A DNA stretch of 64,000 bases from Rhynchonema sp. JSB1_4 (GCA_030248065.1 JASAMV010006845.1:1-64000), one strand, 5' to 3'; shown: positions 58,501-61,800, counted from the stretch's first letter. The notes: generated by a model not told the origin, from the sequence alone. Made by a program: numbers and translations.

Positions 58501-60597
58501 TGACAGTGCTTACCGAGTGACCAGGTAGTTCGAATATGACTGTCAAATTCAGTGGATCAGCTGCTGTGATTGAAGTTTGTTCGCCGTCGTAATTGATGGC
58601 CCAGCTCTCCAGTAATCCTAGAATCAGAATAATGTGCGTTTGGTCACGGATTGCAATATCTGGTGGCAGGAAGTGGTAGGTATACTGTATACCCCCAAAC
58701 AGGTCGGCCTGGAACGTGATATTTGCATCCACCGGCACGGGCCATCCGCAAGTTGCGGCAACGTCGGCCGGGTATGGTAGCGAGCTTCCATTTGCAAAGT
58801 GTACTAGCAATGGCGTAACTGTCAGGTTGACAAGTGGAGCAGAGACGCTGATCTGCATGGAGTGATAATCGATCACCTGTTTGACAACTGATTTGCTGGT
58901 AACAGAGCCGCTTATGGAGTAATTAAACCAACCGTTATGTTGGGGTAGACAAAGATAGTCCGTAGCGCATTGAAGAACTTTATCGTAGGCACGTATTGTG
59001 CTCCAACCACAGTGAGGGTAGCCAAAAATGTCAAGTCCGTCAGGTCAGTATATACTACTTCCTCCATGTCGATGTCCCAATGACCAAGTGTGCACGCTGT
59101 AAAGCAGTGTGGGTAACTGATTGTCGCTCTCGCTCACTACATTACAATTCCACCCAGCTCACCAGTGAAATCATCTGCCGAGAGATCATAGTTCAGTGCC
59201 TTTAACGTGACGTTAAACGGTTCGTTTGCGTACACAGTCGTTTTTTCTACTTCAAATGTCAGTATCGGCTGCACGATGATGGGCGTGTAGACAACGGATG
59301 TGGCCCCTGTTGAGCTTGTAGATGTAGTACCTTTGTTAGTTGCTGCCATCGTTGTCAGTGTGTCATTGCCCTATAATTTATTTGTTATATGCATCTTGCA
59401 TGTTTACATGTGCATGACAGATGCAAACTCCGAAGACCACGCAGGTTACATCAAGAACCAAACATTCAACTGTTTAAGTATTAAAGGCTCGCTTTAATAC
59501 TCGAGATTGACACTTTAAACCTCGATATCCCATTATTTTTCAAAGAGCCTGAAAGTCTGAAATAAATGTGTTGAATTCAATAACACATGATCAATAGTAT
59601 TTGAACGACAACAATGTTTGCGTACCGTGCACTGTGGGACAGTAAACGTGGTATGGGTTATGAGCGGACCATGGTAGATATCGTCGTACCTCAAATCGAA
59701 AACTGATGACACTGAAATATCAGGTACCTAGACAGGAAACCATTTGTAAGCTCGATTTGTGATCAAGCTGAATATCAAGTAGCATACTTGTTCCGCTGTG
59801 TTCGCAACGCATCCCACAGAATTCAGCGGGACACTTGCACGAATACAATTTCATACAACCGTTCACACTGCACGTGCAACATTCACGCACGGCTCGTCGT
59901 CACACACGGTGCCGTAACGTGAACAAATGTAGGGCACAGGTTTAGGAAAAATATTGGTGCTAAAATAATGTAGGTACAATAAGGGAAACAACTTTGGACA
60001 CCGATCTCCAGCAGTAACCCATCTGCTAGACATGAACGAAAGCATTGGCTTGCCGAGTGGATCTACTCATGTTTGCTGCACTTGGATGTCATTGTACCCA
60101 ATCATAATGCTCCTTTGATGTCACCAGATCGGTGCTCTCCACACGAGCCCAGTCTAAAAAGAGAGGTTGAATGAACATTGAGTGCTAATTACTCAAGCGT
60201 GTGCACCAACCAACGGCATCAGTCAGGTCAGCGTCATCCGTAAACGTCGCCAGATAGGCTCCGAATGATCTGCACGATTAAGGGCGGACTTAGGCTGAAC
60301 ACGGAAACTGGCACACGGAAATAATTTACATACAAAGCTATTTCACTGATTTCCGTGTCACGGTTGCTGCGATTACTCGTTGCGAACATTCGCTGGTTAA
60401 CCTCCAGTGTCCATTGAACGTTGGCGCATTCCAGAATTAGGTTATCGACCAGCATCATGTGATTGCCAAACAACTAACGGTGGGTGGTACAAACCATCGA
60501 TAGCATCGGCCAACTGTGGCATCGCAAACGCAACCGATGTCGCTGATGTTGTCCACTGGTGGGTAATAAGCGGCAGTTGTTACTGCTAACGGACCTG
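8906..60597 (-). CDS. Giant polycystin-1-like protein with tandem PKD/C-type-lectin modules (whole gene)
   Basis: About 150 exons read on the minus strand make one protein of roughly 8,000 residues (my sum of exon lengths is near 24 kb). Domain order: C-type-lectin-like and EGF-like; seven four-exon units (block A); eleven six-exon modules plus a partial one (block B); REJ-like region; linker and stalk; GPS; first membrane helix; PLAT; more membrane helices; polycystin channel. REJ-GPS-PLAT-channel order is diagnostic of the polycystin-1 family: large ectodomains thought to sense ligands or force, coupled to a TRPP-type channel fold. N-x-S/T sequons are dense in the ectodomain, as expected for a secreted glycoprotein. 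The first exon with signal peptide was not found; the 5' limit given is the most upstream in-frame exon I accept. A gene model split into two or more genes would be the main alternative, but phases join across every boundary I checked. Confidence 0.82.
11302..13115. mobile_element. 1.8-kb foldback element in a channel-domain intron
   Basis: Left end ttcgaaacgatgtaaaggtc plus agctgggtgtaa is the inverse of the right end at 13085-13115 (ttacacccaactgacc then tttacaccgtttcgaaa). Inside are further paired arms: 12455-12515 with 12950-13015, and 12525-12570 with 12680-12712 (aaacgcgaaaagcg/cgcttttcgcgttt). A 100-bp AT-rich piece near 12,310-12,410 resembles the left arm at 36,200. No coding sequence. 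Confidence 0.65.
13590..15881 (-). CDS. Transmembrane region between PLAT and the channel domain (six exons)
   Basis: Exons: 15704-15881, 15484-15621, 14202-14321, 13993-14145, 13813-13933, 13590-13739. The first reads VSIFTRPPFSRFKRTERVTC, the conserved post-PLAT segment of PKD1, then a helix (VMVFIMLAMLGSAMWY). Next is a helix with PLSLLIIHFFRKAK, a charged loop, IAWVMSFAIILGCAFLIFSY followed by GIIFGEAEARKWL and LLTEPLK (matching YGxxFG and TQPLK of PKD1), and LFFIAIFCACLCA. The last exon (DDERLELLKLKRM) precedes CGFALIVFIMCYG, the helix entering the TOP domain. Together with the channel this gives the ~11 helices expected of polycystin-1. Confidence 0.85.
14398..14722. mobile_element. Foldback MITE, family copy 1
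   Basis: The ends gtccgtccaccagctcatgg and ccatgagctggtggacggac are perfect inverse repeats, and pairing continues through the antiparallel caatttctctttca stretches around an AT-rich loop. A diverged copy lies at about 17,402-17,865. It sits in the intron between exons 15484-15621 and 14202-14321. No gene inside. Confidence 0.8.
15944..16797 (-). CDS. PLAT/LH2 domain (three exons)
   Basis: Exons: 16610-16797, 16380-16545, 15944-16044. The sequence reads YIYEILLRTGYGRGSATDSN with VTFILTGDENET (PLAT strands), FRNGAIDSFIMT, then LGDLQFIRIWHDNTG and WFLDSVVVVDH, RWLAIDEDDGQ. IRIWHDNTG is the most conserved PLAT motif. In polycystins this is an intracellular lipid- or protein-binding beta-sandwich right after the first membrane helix. 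The donor at 16610 (AATCAAGA|GTTCGT) was chosen because it gives EHLGDL in phase. The following segment (ETSNVVKERMRRQM) carries basic residues and DGQIW, which joins W-V-S at the next exon. Confidence 0.9.
16099..16368. mobile_element. TTAA-type foldback MITE inside a PLAT intron
   Basis: Left end GGGCTCCACCAGATAG pairs with the right end CTATCTGGCTGAGCCC; TTAA follows on the right (16369-16372) and TTA precedes on the left (16096-16098). Inside, cccgaaacccgaaac repeats form further inverted pairs. The right end sits only about 8 bp from the exon donor at 16380, so it fills almost the entire intron. Confidence 0.75.
16837..17331. mobile_element. Foldback element rich in GATCCG/GATGTG repeats
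   Basis: The left end (taatcgatatcaaatttggt, then gatcggatcgg) is the inverse of the right end (ccatcaccaagtttgatatc, then gatta). Between them, several short units such as gtgatgtgact and ccgatccggtcac are repeated in both orientations at 17,130-17,290. It sits in the long intron between the GPS/TM1 exon and PLAT. Confidence 0.65.
17402..17865. mobile_element. Foldback MITE, diverged copy of 14398-14722
   Basis: The left arm (gctggcttgttcccttcctc) and right arm (gaggaagggaacaaaccagc) are inverse repeats matching the arms of the element at 14398-14722, with a longer AT-rich loop. The right end (cacaaagtgacgtgagctg) corresponds to the first copy's terminus. No coding capacity. Confidence 0.7.
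17996..19692 (-). CDS. GPS autoproteolysis site and first transmembrane helix (two exons)
   Basis: Exons: 19457-19692 and 17996-18259. The first ends CYFLDVLKRQWTSDGMS; the second carries YLYCESNHLTPFSAGLF. Together they match the GPS pattern: Cys, aromatic/Trp spacing, C-x-x-x-HLT. The HL|T cleavage triplet is intact, so self-cleavage of the ectodomain is possible. The helix ISLIIIFLMYGLMMMWAKYK follows. An in-frame reading through 19693-19756 exists, but a strong donor (GG|GTAAGC at 19756) and an acceptor at 19693 remove it and restore KFTWSIPSSLL in frame. Confidence 0.88.
18291..18828. repeat. Two tandem related foldback elements
   Basis: 18291-18572 folds on itself (cagacgcagggaaactcccg with cgggagttttcctgcgtctg), and 18573-18828 is a second, diverged copy with the same arms and the same attctaattt/gcatgag ends. 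The two lie head-to-tail in the intron between the GPS exons. The arms share acaagc-rich inner parts. No gene. Confidence 0.75.
18961..19365. repeat. Foldback repeat with multiple ggtgaac/gttcacc units
   Basis: ttgaattcacaaaacaaagt at 18967 pairs with attttattttgtgaattccg near 19,340, and several caccgtcaagttc/gaacttgacggtg units pair across the centre. It lies in the same intron as 18291-18828. No gene. Confidence 0.6.
19757..23006 (-). CDS. Stalk between linker and GPS (eleven exons)
   Basis: Exons: 22858-23006, 22483-22783, 22255-22424, 22083-22193, 21877-22023, 21167-21356, 20792-21094, 20537-20724, 20300-20464, 19983-20233, 19757-19914. The first is very acidic (APEEEKPEEEEEA). The central part is helix-prone (ACLQAVQRQMDAMNNARAEM; ALDNDEFLETLSQKQADELA), followed by beta-rich sequence toward the GPS. 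This position corresponds to the REJ C-terminal and GAIN-like region of polycystin-1. I see no closer domain call. Introns 21357-21876 (520 bp) and 23007-24892 are the long ones. Confidence 0.78.
23580..23945. repeat. GC-rich foldback nested in the 1.7-kb element
   Basis: gtggggcccgat at the left is the inverse of the right end (cggcccgattcccac, with a small insertion). Inner parts pair as gggccggtagggtcgg with ccgaccccacgacctaggt. It is GC-rich against an AT-rich middle. No coding sequence. Confidence 0.55.
23986..24263. mobile_element. hAT-like MITE, copy 2, with perfect 8-bp target duplication
   Basis: The 278-bp element starts CAGTGCAGTTCCTGG and ends AAACTACACTG. It is flanked by TGGCAGAC on both sides (23978-23985 and 24264-24271), a perfect 8-bp duplication. 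The interior (aaaaagggttatttt; ggtacgcct/aggcgtacc) matches 729-1063 in reverse orientation. It is nested in the foldback element 23135-24806. Confidence 0.9.
24893..25155 (-). CDS. Proline/acid-rich linker (two exons)
   Basis: Exons: 25044-25155 and 24893-24952. They read EPVPMDDIDIGAMMEDSSQD and PPKEEQAPPAPPGEEPPAEG and run on into the acidic exon 22858-23006. Low complexity and net negative charge point to a disordered tether between the REJ-like region and the stalk. Ordinary PKD1 has no comparable segment that I know of. Confidence 0.75.
25529..28476 (-). CDS. REJ-like region (eight exons)
   Basis: Exons: 28234-28476, 27966-28166, 27757-27920, 27354-27600, 26870-27051, 26610-26808, 25738-25822, 25529-25680. 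Recognisable REJ features: VKLNCSYTNKVIKTWVIEK near the start, INVKCECTNC with QLAYKWNF, PRGGSCEVTPMTGEAITV, and TYDLKCNGWSDDDD with EMIYIM, matching the C-x-x-W-x-D-x-D...Y pattern of receptor-for-egg-jelly modules. In polycystin-1 this region lies between the PKD repeats and the GPS. Introns 25823-26609 and 27052-27353 contain MITEs. A small intergenic-looking stretch 25156-25528 has no accepted exon. Confidence 0.8.
26067..26372. repeat. Foldback repeat in a REJ intron
   Basis: agcaatcaagtttcagttac pairs with gtaaccgaaactcgattgct, and atacaagtatcg-like parts pair across 26,130-26,310. The repeat is flanked by further tandem-like segments (ctcattctgggtagctacgt) to 26,580. No coding sequence. 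Confidence 0.6.
27113..27322. repeat. Short MITE with GTTGTCCCC ends and a TTAGGC-like core
   Basis: Left end cgttgtccccgagg/cgatgtccccc and right end gggaacatcgg/ggggacaacg are inverse repeats. The core, about 27,200-27,275, repeats variants of taggc/ttaggct (gttaggcttaggttcaggcc). It lies in a 300-bp intron. Confidence 0.6.
28555..32311 (-). CDS. PKD-domain exons split by a 3.3-kb transposon-filled intron
   Basis: Exon 32197-32311 reads DYDCMVVDWGDDAGVS, the typical PKD strand with WGD. Exon 28555-28803 (or to 28829) continues ATIHVADSW and HAFGKPGTLTVKAKVFN, the second half of a PKD domain, then DTCFKPLVKF leading to the REJ region. Between them is the element 28868-32160, flanked by TTAA/TTAG. 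Without it the intron would be about 100 bp. The acceptor is uncertain: phase favours the tgaag at 28830 over ctcag at 28804. Confidence 0.72.
28868..32160. mobile_element. 3.3-kb composite foldback element in a PKD-domain intron
   Basis: Left end AGGGTTTCCACC...ATATATGCGACC (28868) is the inverse of the right end ending GGTCGCATATATATGGCGGGGACTCT at 32160, and continues through the aatctcaatgaaacttggcc region. Flanks are TTAA (28864-28867) and TTAG (32161-32164). Inside are more inverted pairs: 29,050-29,310 with 30,056-30,330; 29,664-29,795 (a near-perfect gcgcaagtcggtcatta palindrome); and 30,340-30,650 with 31,030-31,450 (gggagaattggggg/cccaattctccc). I found no transposase. Confidence 0.75.
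32365..33196 (-). CDS. Block B truncated module 12 (PKD-like and b exon) and following exon
   Basis: Exons: 33012-33196 (PKD-like; GPDTIAVKYEYWHE, FDVQVTIFNGVDHVKT), 32801-32948 (b-type; GDMEIAYPYQANM), 32365-32699 (VSVYGHNISITD, GHYDIKFTELDSVV, TVTMSDKTC). The lectin-like and e/f exons of the module are missing; a long exon of a different type leads to the PKD domain before REJ instead. It marks the C-terminal edge of the array. Confidence 0.72.
33588..35092 (-). CDS. Block B module 11
   Basis: Exons: g 34881-35092, b 34628-34820, c 34464-34555 plus 34263-34384, d 34050-34150, e 33870-33970, f 33588-33780. PKD-like: VRWYWKLPETHGYNV and GFWECYVRLQNGVDE. b: KIAQIYFNYGKGN, TAGDWQESWV. Lectin-like: CHGFWLQYKSAEYYYND, ACEAIDAEL, then AWLGPNSI and GFLCGRT. 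f: IKEPYFSC. It is the only module whose c exon is split by an intron (34385-34463). Diverged from the central modules. Confidence 0.78.
35157..38678 (-). CDS. Block B module 10
   Basis: Exons: g 38479-38678, b 38223-38403, c 35766-35955, d 35595-35695, e 35422-35516, f 35157-35349. g: PDTLRIHSYHKWPGE, GVWTVKVKIESGVDV. b: LSMAYFPYHGNDTD, WLSGDWAAN. c: CEGRWLQYRSNEYYVS. d: TQAWVSNN, HYYICERN. f: ITLYTRELFVDKPNITVPSL, NPPYSAC. The intron between b and c (35956-38222) is swollen by a 1.9-kb element. Confidence 0.8.
36198..38091. mobile_element. 1.9-kb AT-rich foldback element in module 10
   Basis: Left end GGTTGGATTAAAAAAA and right end TTTTTTTAATCCAACC are inverse repeats. The left half holds ttttttaaaa-rich arms that recur at 36,450-36,600 and 37,400-37,600. 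A 102-codon open frame at 36,758-37,066 (plus) has no recognisable domain. A related fragment is at 12,310-12,410. Confidence 0.7.
38742..40105 (-). CDS. Block B module 9
   Basis: Exons: g 39915-40105, b 39671-39848, c 39397-39603, d 39200-39307, e 39041-39138, f 38742-38934. g: PNTLRIYFYVTDPDNN, YVIDIIVDNGVSQI. b: YEISMSYFPHGGN, WTDGLVPEVAP. c: CSGWWLQHNSREFNVD, then RTIIYSAGYFDRN. d: RYWIGDKVF, HICERI. e: NHTFTLTFNDAAG. f: VTGRNVFPVKPLLNM. Clearly homologous to its neighbours but diverged, as are modules 10 and 11. Confidence 0.8.
40170..41493 (-). CDS. Block B module 8
   Basis: Exons: g 41303-41493, b 41056-41233, c 40791-40992, d 40600-40727, e 40429-40526, f 40170-40372. g: LQVFYHYMDPLGQYDVFENL, LGDWYTWIEISNGVST. 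b: HITQVFFPYQNAS, WRRGSWAQPWIN. c: CQAWWHQYNNSELFVS, LFTSIMDFNETG. d: SFWVASTS, PYVCERT. e: KRFVISFNDTLG. f: FNIHVTSREYLDIIPGL, LTDPYFLC. g exons start with GG after a codon-split T, so the first residue is Trp. Confidence 0.82.
41611..43142 (-). CDS. Block B module 7
   Basis: Exons: g 42952-43142, b 42709-42886, c 42423-42630, d 42236-42351, e 42059-42162, f 41611-41803. g: LKVVYHFTDPLGNYGAFENL, LGDWYTWAEVTNGVST. b: VICRPLDFKIAQAFFPYDND, WRRANWGQPWID. c: CQGWWHQYNNTEYYVN, LTAMIDFNETLN. d: SQLYVKSG, NGFICERQ. e: RYFYVEMNDTVG. f: FEITSRQYLDLAPTLTTN, LDAPYRTC. A 130-bp foldback (41838-41970) sits in the e-f intron. One of the closely matching central modules. Confidence 0.85.
41838..41970. repeat. 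Small foldback with TTTCCGG repeats
   Basis: gttaaatccggaaccgggaa at 41838 pairs with cccggaaatatttccggatt ending near 41970, and tttccgg/ccggaaa units occur five times between. It lies in the intron between the e and f exons of module 7. Confidence 0.6.
43219..44656 (-). CDS. Block B module 6, with a GC-AG intron
   Basis: Exons: g 44466-44656, b 44228-44408, c 43951-44158, d 43669-43793, e 43495-43597, f 43219-43412. g: HAIYHFVDPLKGYGVFENL, LGDWFTWIEISNGVST. b: VICRPVDFRIAQAFFPYQND, WRRANWGQPWIA. c: CQGWWHQYDNKEYYVGL, LTAMIDFNETLNMG. d: SQLWVGTTAN, AGFICERR. f: FTTRQYLNQTPTLSMN, LDPPYQAC. The g exon keeps its 191-nt length and frame only if its donor is AAG|GCACGT. The next GT (44461/44460) would add 4 nt and break the frame. 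Confidence 0.83.
44732..46077 (-). CDS. Block B module 5
   Basis: Exons: g 45887-46077, b 45650-45827, c 45356-45563, d 45177-45292, e 45013-45110, f 44732-44924. g: LLTHYHFTDPLQRYGVFENL, LGDWYIWFEISNGVST. b: VMCRPLDFAITQAFFQYQND, WRRANWGQPWVD. c: CQGWWHQREHKEYFVGL, LTAMIDFNVT. d: DQLWVGGGNMY, MGYICERQ. e: ARTFISTWNATT. f: VSITTREYLAAIPTLTIN, LDMPYDAC. Exon lengths are 191, 178, 208, 116, 98 and 193, which I take as the module standard. Confidence 0.85.
46142..47484 (-). CDS. Block B module 4
   Basis: Exons: g 47294-47484, b 47054-47231, c 46772-46970, d 46587-46705, e 46411-46508, f 46142-46328. g: LKVYFHFRNPQNQTGIFHNQ, LGDWFFRVEINNGVSE. b: VICRPVGIAITQVVFPYQNT, WRRANWGQPWMQ. c: CQGWWHQYANKEYFVGQ, LTAMMDFNLGN. 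d: SGYLCERQ. e: NRTFEVTWNDTS. f: DLTTRKYLTTEPTLTVN, LDPPYDTC. Confidence 0.84.
47546..48941 (-). CDS. Block B module 3
   Basis: Exons: g 48748-48941, b 48509-48686, c 48251-48443, d 47993-48114, e 47811-47926, f 47546-47738. g: LRIIFHFIRPNGTQQVY, IGQWQVEVELMNGVDV. b: VICRPTDIDITQMFFPYQNA, WPRANWAQPWID. c: CRGWWHHYGLKEYYFS, ITAALDFVNSS. d: AQAYYVCERTRT. e: RYFKLEFDDALQ. f: EITIREYLNVTPTFDYN, LHEPYRSC. The c donor was placed at ACAA|GTGCGT to keep the module phase. Confidence 0.82.
49009..50306 (-). CDS. Block B module 2
   Basis: Exons: g 50137-50306, b 49878-50067, c 49608-49815, d 49425-49528, e 49271-49365, f 49009-49201. g: HWYRFEYNNLTLNFL, FWTVMHNGVSHI. b: QVSQAYFAGNYSA, WQRGNWQFWWT. c: CTGKWHSYSDGNEYFVS, FYKTIMQYTFGW. 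d: EAWTADLTT, HYICMRSG. e: RNFTLLFNDSMS. f: VYTRQNLSIQPSLEHN, LPPYNEC. Diverged N-terminal member of the array. Confidence 0.8.
50343..51753 (-). CDS. Block B module 1
   Basis: Exons: g 51569-51753, b 51324-51501, c 51058-51253, d 50883-51001, e 50664-50762, f 50343-50580. The g exon is the most canonical PKD domain of the array: LIYYIDWADNSTYNG, then HFHQYAQPGVYNVTLTVTD. b: LDLAAIYYPYNGND, WRDASWRYDLV. c: CSGWWVQAGNKEYFVS, MQAIATVIQHYGN. d: SFAWVNEPDN, QYVCERQG. e: HNYSISFNDTSR. f: YTRELLTVQPNVTT, VEPPFDT, 45 nt longer than in other modules and ending SCEDELMTKC. Confidence 0.83.
51812..52682 (-). CDS. Block A unit 7 (delta, alpha, beta, gamma exons)
   Basis: Exons: delta 52582-52682, alpha 52258-52489, beta 52019-52185, gamma 51812-51943. 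Delta: VRMYEVNIGGEWHNITLDD. Alpha: VALVAWSPYFPHIEE with TNITLTWDPPGF. Beta: CMGTDLSLLIDEGSWN, VGAVFTNIFGTSYYYNLTY (PKD-like last strands). Gamma: IIIAPLNESTLEISWPN. Its gamma exon lacks the usual Cys-Gly and is the poorest in block A; the donor at 51811 is tentative. Confidence 0.7.
52745..53703 (-). CDS. Block A unit 6
   Basis: Exons: delta 53594-53703, alpha 53313-53523, beta 53090-53253, gamma 52745-52910. Delta: IPQIYMLEIVPDQFFFNTTD. Alpha: VTAVRGTDPFLTAVLTPSD, TDVIIDVFAGTPALRP. Beta: CCGGQLRVDIGNHTAMVGPE, VNITAYNPGRYNVTLTYWN, a good PKD-like C-terminal half. Gamma: LNMSTWILLTNGTRVRP, CKLPVVPRGRETNFYITIES. Confidence 0.75.
53775..54875 (-). CDS. Block A unit 5
   Basis: Exons: delta 54781-54875, alpha 54472-54702, beta 54015-54181, gamma 53775-53934. 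Delta: IPIEFSLFYDGVTYNISTTE. Alpha: FAATVWPFYPSVVSPLALSK, INVTVTLEPEALLGG. Beta: CSRAEIRIHLENYILNT, FYVGNVTFTNVYGDILHDFN. Gamma: FDYNISITATLDNMTLHEA, CGWVVPRAINNTIKLETVGG. The 53774 donor (GGAG|GTAGTT) restores GGIPQIYML at the next unit, matching TTGIPIEFSL elsewhere. Confidence 0.77.
54951..55774 (-). CDS. Block A unit 4
   Basis: Exons: delta 55689-55774, alpha 55411-55618, beta 55180-55348, gamma 54951-55110. Delta: LKEYSLVYDGVMYNYSSDS. Alpha: ITSISVTAYPQYPTVMFP, FNVTFSAYLIATGDAIDI. Beta: CTIGEVRFEIEVKSLTAPTG, GNYCSSIMFTNVLGHQNFS. Gamma: LANFTATILEYSLTNGTIV, CGSIFAIDANNTVEMGVTTG. Confidence 0.78.
55857..56345. repeat. Foldback repeat rich in gaccgat/atcggtc
   Basis: ccgattgatgtgatcggtcc near 55,877 pairs with gaccgattaatgtggtcc at 56,322-56,340; tggccatgttttctat (56,033) pairs with atagaacatggcca (56,121). 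Many short gaccgat units lie in both orientations. It swells the intron between block A units 3 and 4, an intron whose donor is GC. Confidence 0.65.
56407..57373 (-). CDS. Block A unit 3, with a GC-AG intron
   Basis: Exons: delta 57273-57373, alpha 57008-57212, beta 56790-56950, gamma 56407-56572. Delta: PSVYTVLFDVMEYNATVPTG. Alpha: MSITAHPVSPYLEEWSATLT, STVYAVNDTVCFEIL. Beta: CSNDFIEFDFGGILRENVTT, VAGNYTPTIMHSNVMGRRV. Gamma: LGAVQYDPEFNLGGSPIL, CDLLIGLDSNNTLNLTHDTG. No GT exists at the gamma donor; ACTG|GCAAGC keeps the phase and produces DTGHLKEYSL at the junction. Confidence 0.76.
57487..58617 (-). CDS. Block A unit 2
   Basis: Exons: delta 58514-58617, alpha 57948-58151, beta 57719-57879, gamma 57487-57649. 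Delta: LLESWAINYDGEQTSITAAD. Alpha: SVHYLTVEAIGFGGDESLSQ, TTEYHEIGDIIWVDLITDP. Beta: CSSEVWDLDVTESVNMGLTE, NGVYPVSISVCNIFGCTVV. Gamma: VNATMIIIHYGLSNITTVSA, CGDFVVANDANNTIQLSVEE. Confidence 0.78.
58196..58430. repeat. AT-rich palindromic microsatellite in a block A intron
   Basis: About 230 bp of tattatta, tatatat and attaatta runs, flanked on both sides by gcggaatattatt/gaggaatattatt. It sits in the intron between the delta and alpha exons of unit 2. Such AT runs can extrude as cruciforms. No gene. Confidence 0.8.
58693..59711 (-). CDS. Block A unit 1
   Basis: Exons: delta 59626-59711, alpha 59146-59370, beta 58933-59096, gamma 58693-58876. Delta: SSVFDLRYDDIYHGPLITH. Alpha: a Thr/Ser-rich start (MAATNKGTTSTSSTGATS), then VYTPIIVQPILTFEVEKTT, FNVTLKALNYDLSA. 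Beta: CTLGHWDIDMEEVVYTDLTD, FFNALRTIFVYPNIT. Gamma: VNLTVTPLLVHFANGSSLPY, CGWPVPVDANITFQADLFGG. It connects to the EGF-like exon in phase. Confidence 0.74.
59788..60597 (-). CDS. N-terminal C-type-lectin-like domain and EGF-like exon
   Basis: Exons: 60495-60597 (VDNISDIGCVCDATVGRCYR), 60334-60473 (LILECANVQWTLEVNQRMFA), 60211-60269 (SFGAYLATFTDDADLTDAV), 60098-60153 (DWARVESTDLVTSKEHYDW), 59993-60025 (QMGYCWRSVSK, tentative), 59788-59892 (VRECCTCSVNGCMKLYSCKC, PAEFCGMRCEH). The middle exons follow the lectin-fold order (Cys, aromatic, AYLATF-D-D); the last has the cysteine spacing and G-x-x-C end of an EGF repeat. A frame conflict exists upstream of the EGF exon (CDDEPCVN lies in another frame), so a small exon or sequencing error is possible. 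Signal peptide and start codon were not found. Confidence 0.6.
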
Positions 60598-60704
60598 CTA
60601 AATAATCAGGGGACTTTGCCGTTATGCTGATTGAGCTTGTGAGCTCGAATTCTCGAATTCAAGCAAATGTTCGTTGTTTGGTGAATGTTGCATCAAAATG
60701 TTTT

Positions 60705-61015
60705 GAATTACACAAACTTTTGCTGGCCCAGCGTAAGTGTGACATTGGACGATGTAAATGTGTTCTGAGTGACAAGATGCACACGCCTTAGAATAGAACT
60801 TCATAAGCCTCGACAGCAGCTGGAATTCAAGTGGCGGCTACATGTTGGTACCAAACAGTGTTCAGTTTTGTTGACCAACCAGCATCGTACATAAATTTGA
60901 ATGGTTGTGTCGGCGTCGACCGCAAGAAACGATCCGCAGGTGGATGTGCCAACGCACTCTCACCGAGCGAAGTAATACTTTGAGCGACTGAAGTTGTGAT
61001 GATAGCTTACCCAGA
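60705..61015 (-). pseudogene. Degraded block A exons upstream of the lectin-like domain
   Basis: On the minus strand 60905-61003 contains GTSTCGSFLAVDADTTIQIY followed by a donor-like GTACG, clearly a gamma exon (compare CGDFVVANDANNTIQLS). Its upstream half (ITTSVAQSITSLGES) is in a different frame. At about 60,830 a delta-like start AVEAYEVLF runs into a stop. Either these are decayed remnants or real exons with sequence errors. They would imply the array once reached further 5'. Confidence 0.45.
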
Positions 61016-61054
61016 AGCAGTTGTAATACTATTCACGTGTTAGTTGACGGCCAA

Positions 61055-61800
61055 CTCAGTTGGGGTTTCTGTACCGGTCGTTCGAAGTTGTGAAAAAAAT
61101 TCACTTTTTTCTGGAACGAAAACTCTGTGCCAACAGATAGCGAATCTCTCAGAAGCTTAAAGGGGGCCTGCCGCTATTGTTTTTTGGGTTTTAGACCTCG
61201 GTTTTTTTATATTAATCGTTAGTTGGCACTGAGATGAAGAACATTAACTTTCAAGAACTTCACCAAACTGACGTTTACCCACCGAAATCGATCAACCAAC
61301 ATGGCCGCACGGGAACAAATTATCCCAATATTGATGCACTATGTGTGCATGGAAATCAGGACTTCCAAAGCAAAATTCAAATCACAGAGGTGTGGTATAG
61401 GCGGCGCGTTACGGTAGGTTGACAAAACATTTGTTATTTACAAAAGGGCTAATGTTTTATCGGGCTACCGTAACCCGCCGCCTATATCACGCCCCAGTGA
61501 TTTTGAATTTATCTTGTCATTCCTGATCATCATGTGCAAAAGTGCATCAATATCGGACAGTTTTGTTCCCGATAGACCATCTTGGCGGATCGATTTCGGT
61601 GGGTAATCGCCATTTTGGTGAAGTTCGTCAAAACTAATGTTCTCGATCTCGATGCCAACAAACGATATAAGTGAAAAAACCGAGGTCGAAAACCAAAAAA
61701 ACAATAGCGGCGGGGCCGCTTTAAAAATTTGTGCGTGACACAGGCTGGCGGATTGCTTTCCAACGGTGTGTAACTATATGCCCTGCCACGCCACCCTCCC
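61055..61800. mobile_element. Right half of the AGGGCTC-type element, second copy
   Basis: caactcagttggggtttctg, ccggtcgttc, attcacttttttctggaacg and agatagcgaatctct match 7950-8050 of the element at 7451-8126; after an insertion, aatttgtgcgtgacacaggc and ttgctttccaacggt match 8060-8110. The copy lacks the left half. An element of 560 bp (61161-61720) interrupts it. Confidence 0.75.
61161..61720. mobile_element. 560-bp TTAA-flanked foldback inserted in the second copy
   Basis: Begins AGGGGGCCTGCCGCTATTG and ends CAATAGCGGCGGGGCCGCT; flanked by TTAA at 61157-61160 and 61721-61724. The arms pair along nearly the whole length (tttcggtgggtaa/ttacccaccgaaat; taggcggcg...gttacggtag/ctaccgtaacccgccgcc). 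The uninterrupted target gcTTAAaatttgtgcg is present in the other copy at about 8052-8067, proving the insertion. Confidence 0.88.

Noticed and set aside
60622..60804. Minus-strand frame with an ATG as start of the polycystin gene
   Set aside because: It has no signal peptide and lies in a different frame from the delta-like remnant; it cannot be joined in phase to exon 60495-60597 with confidence.
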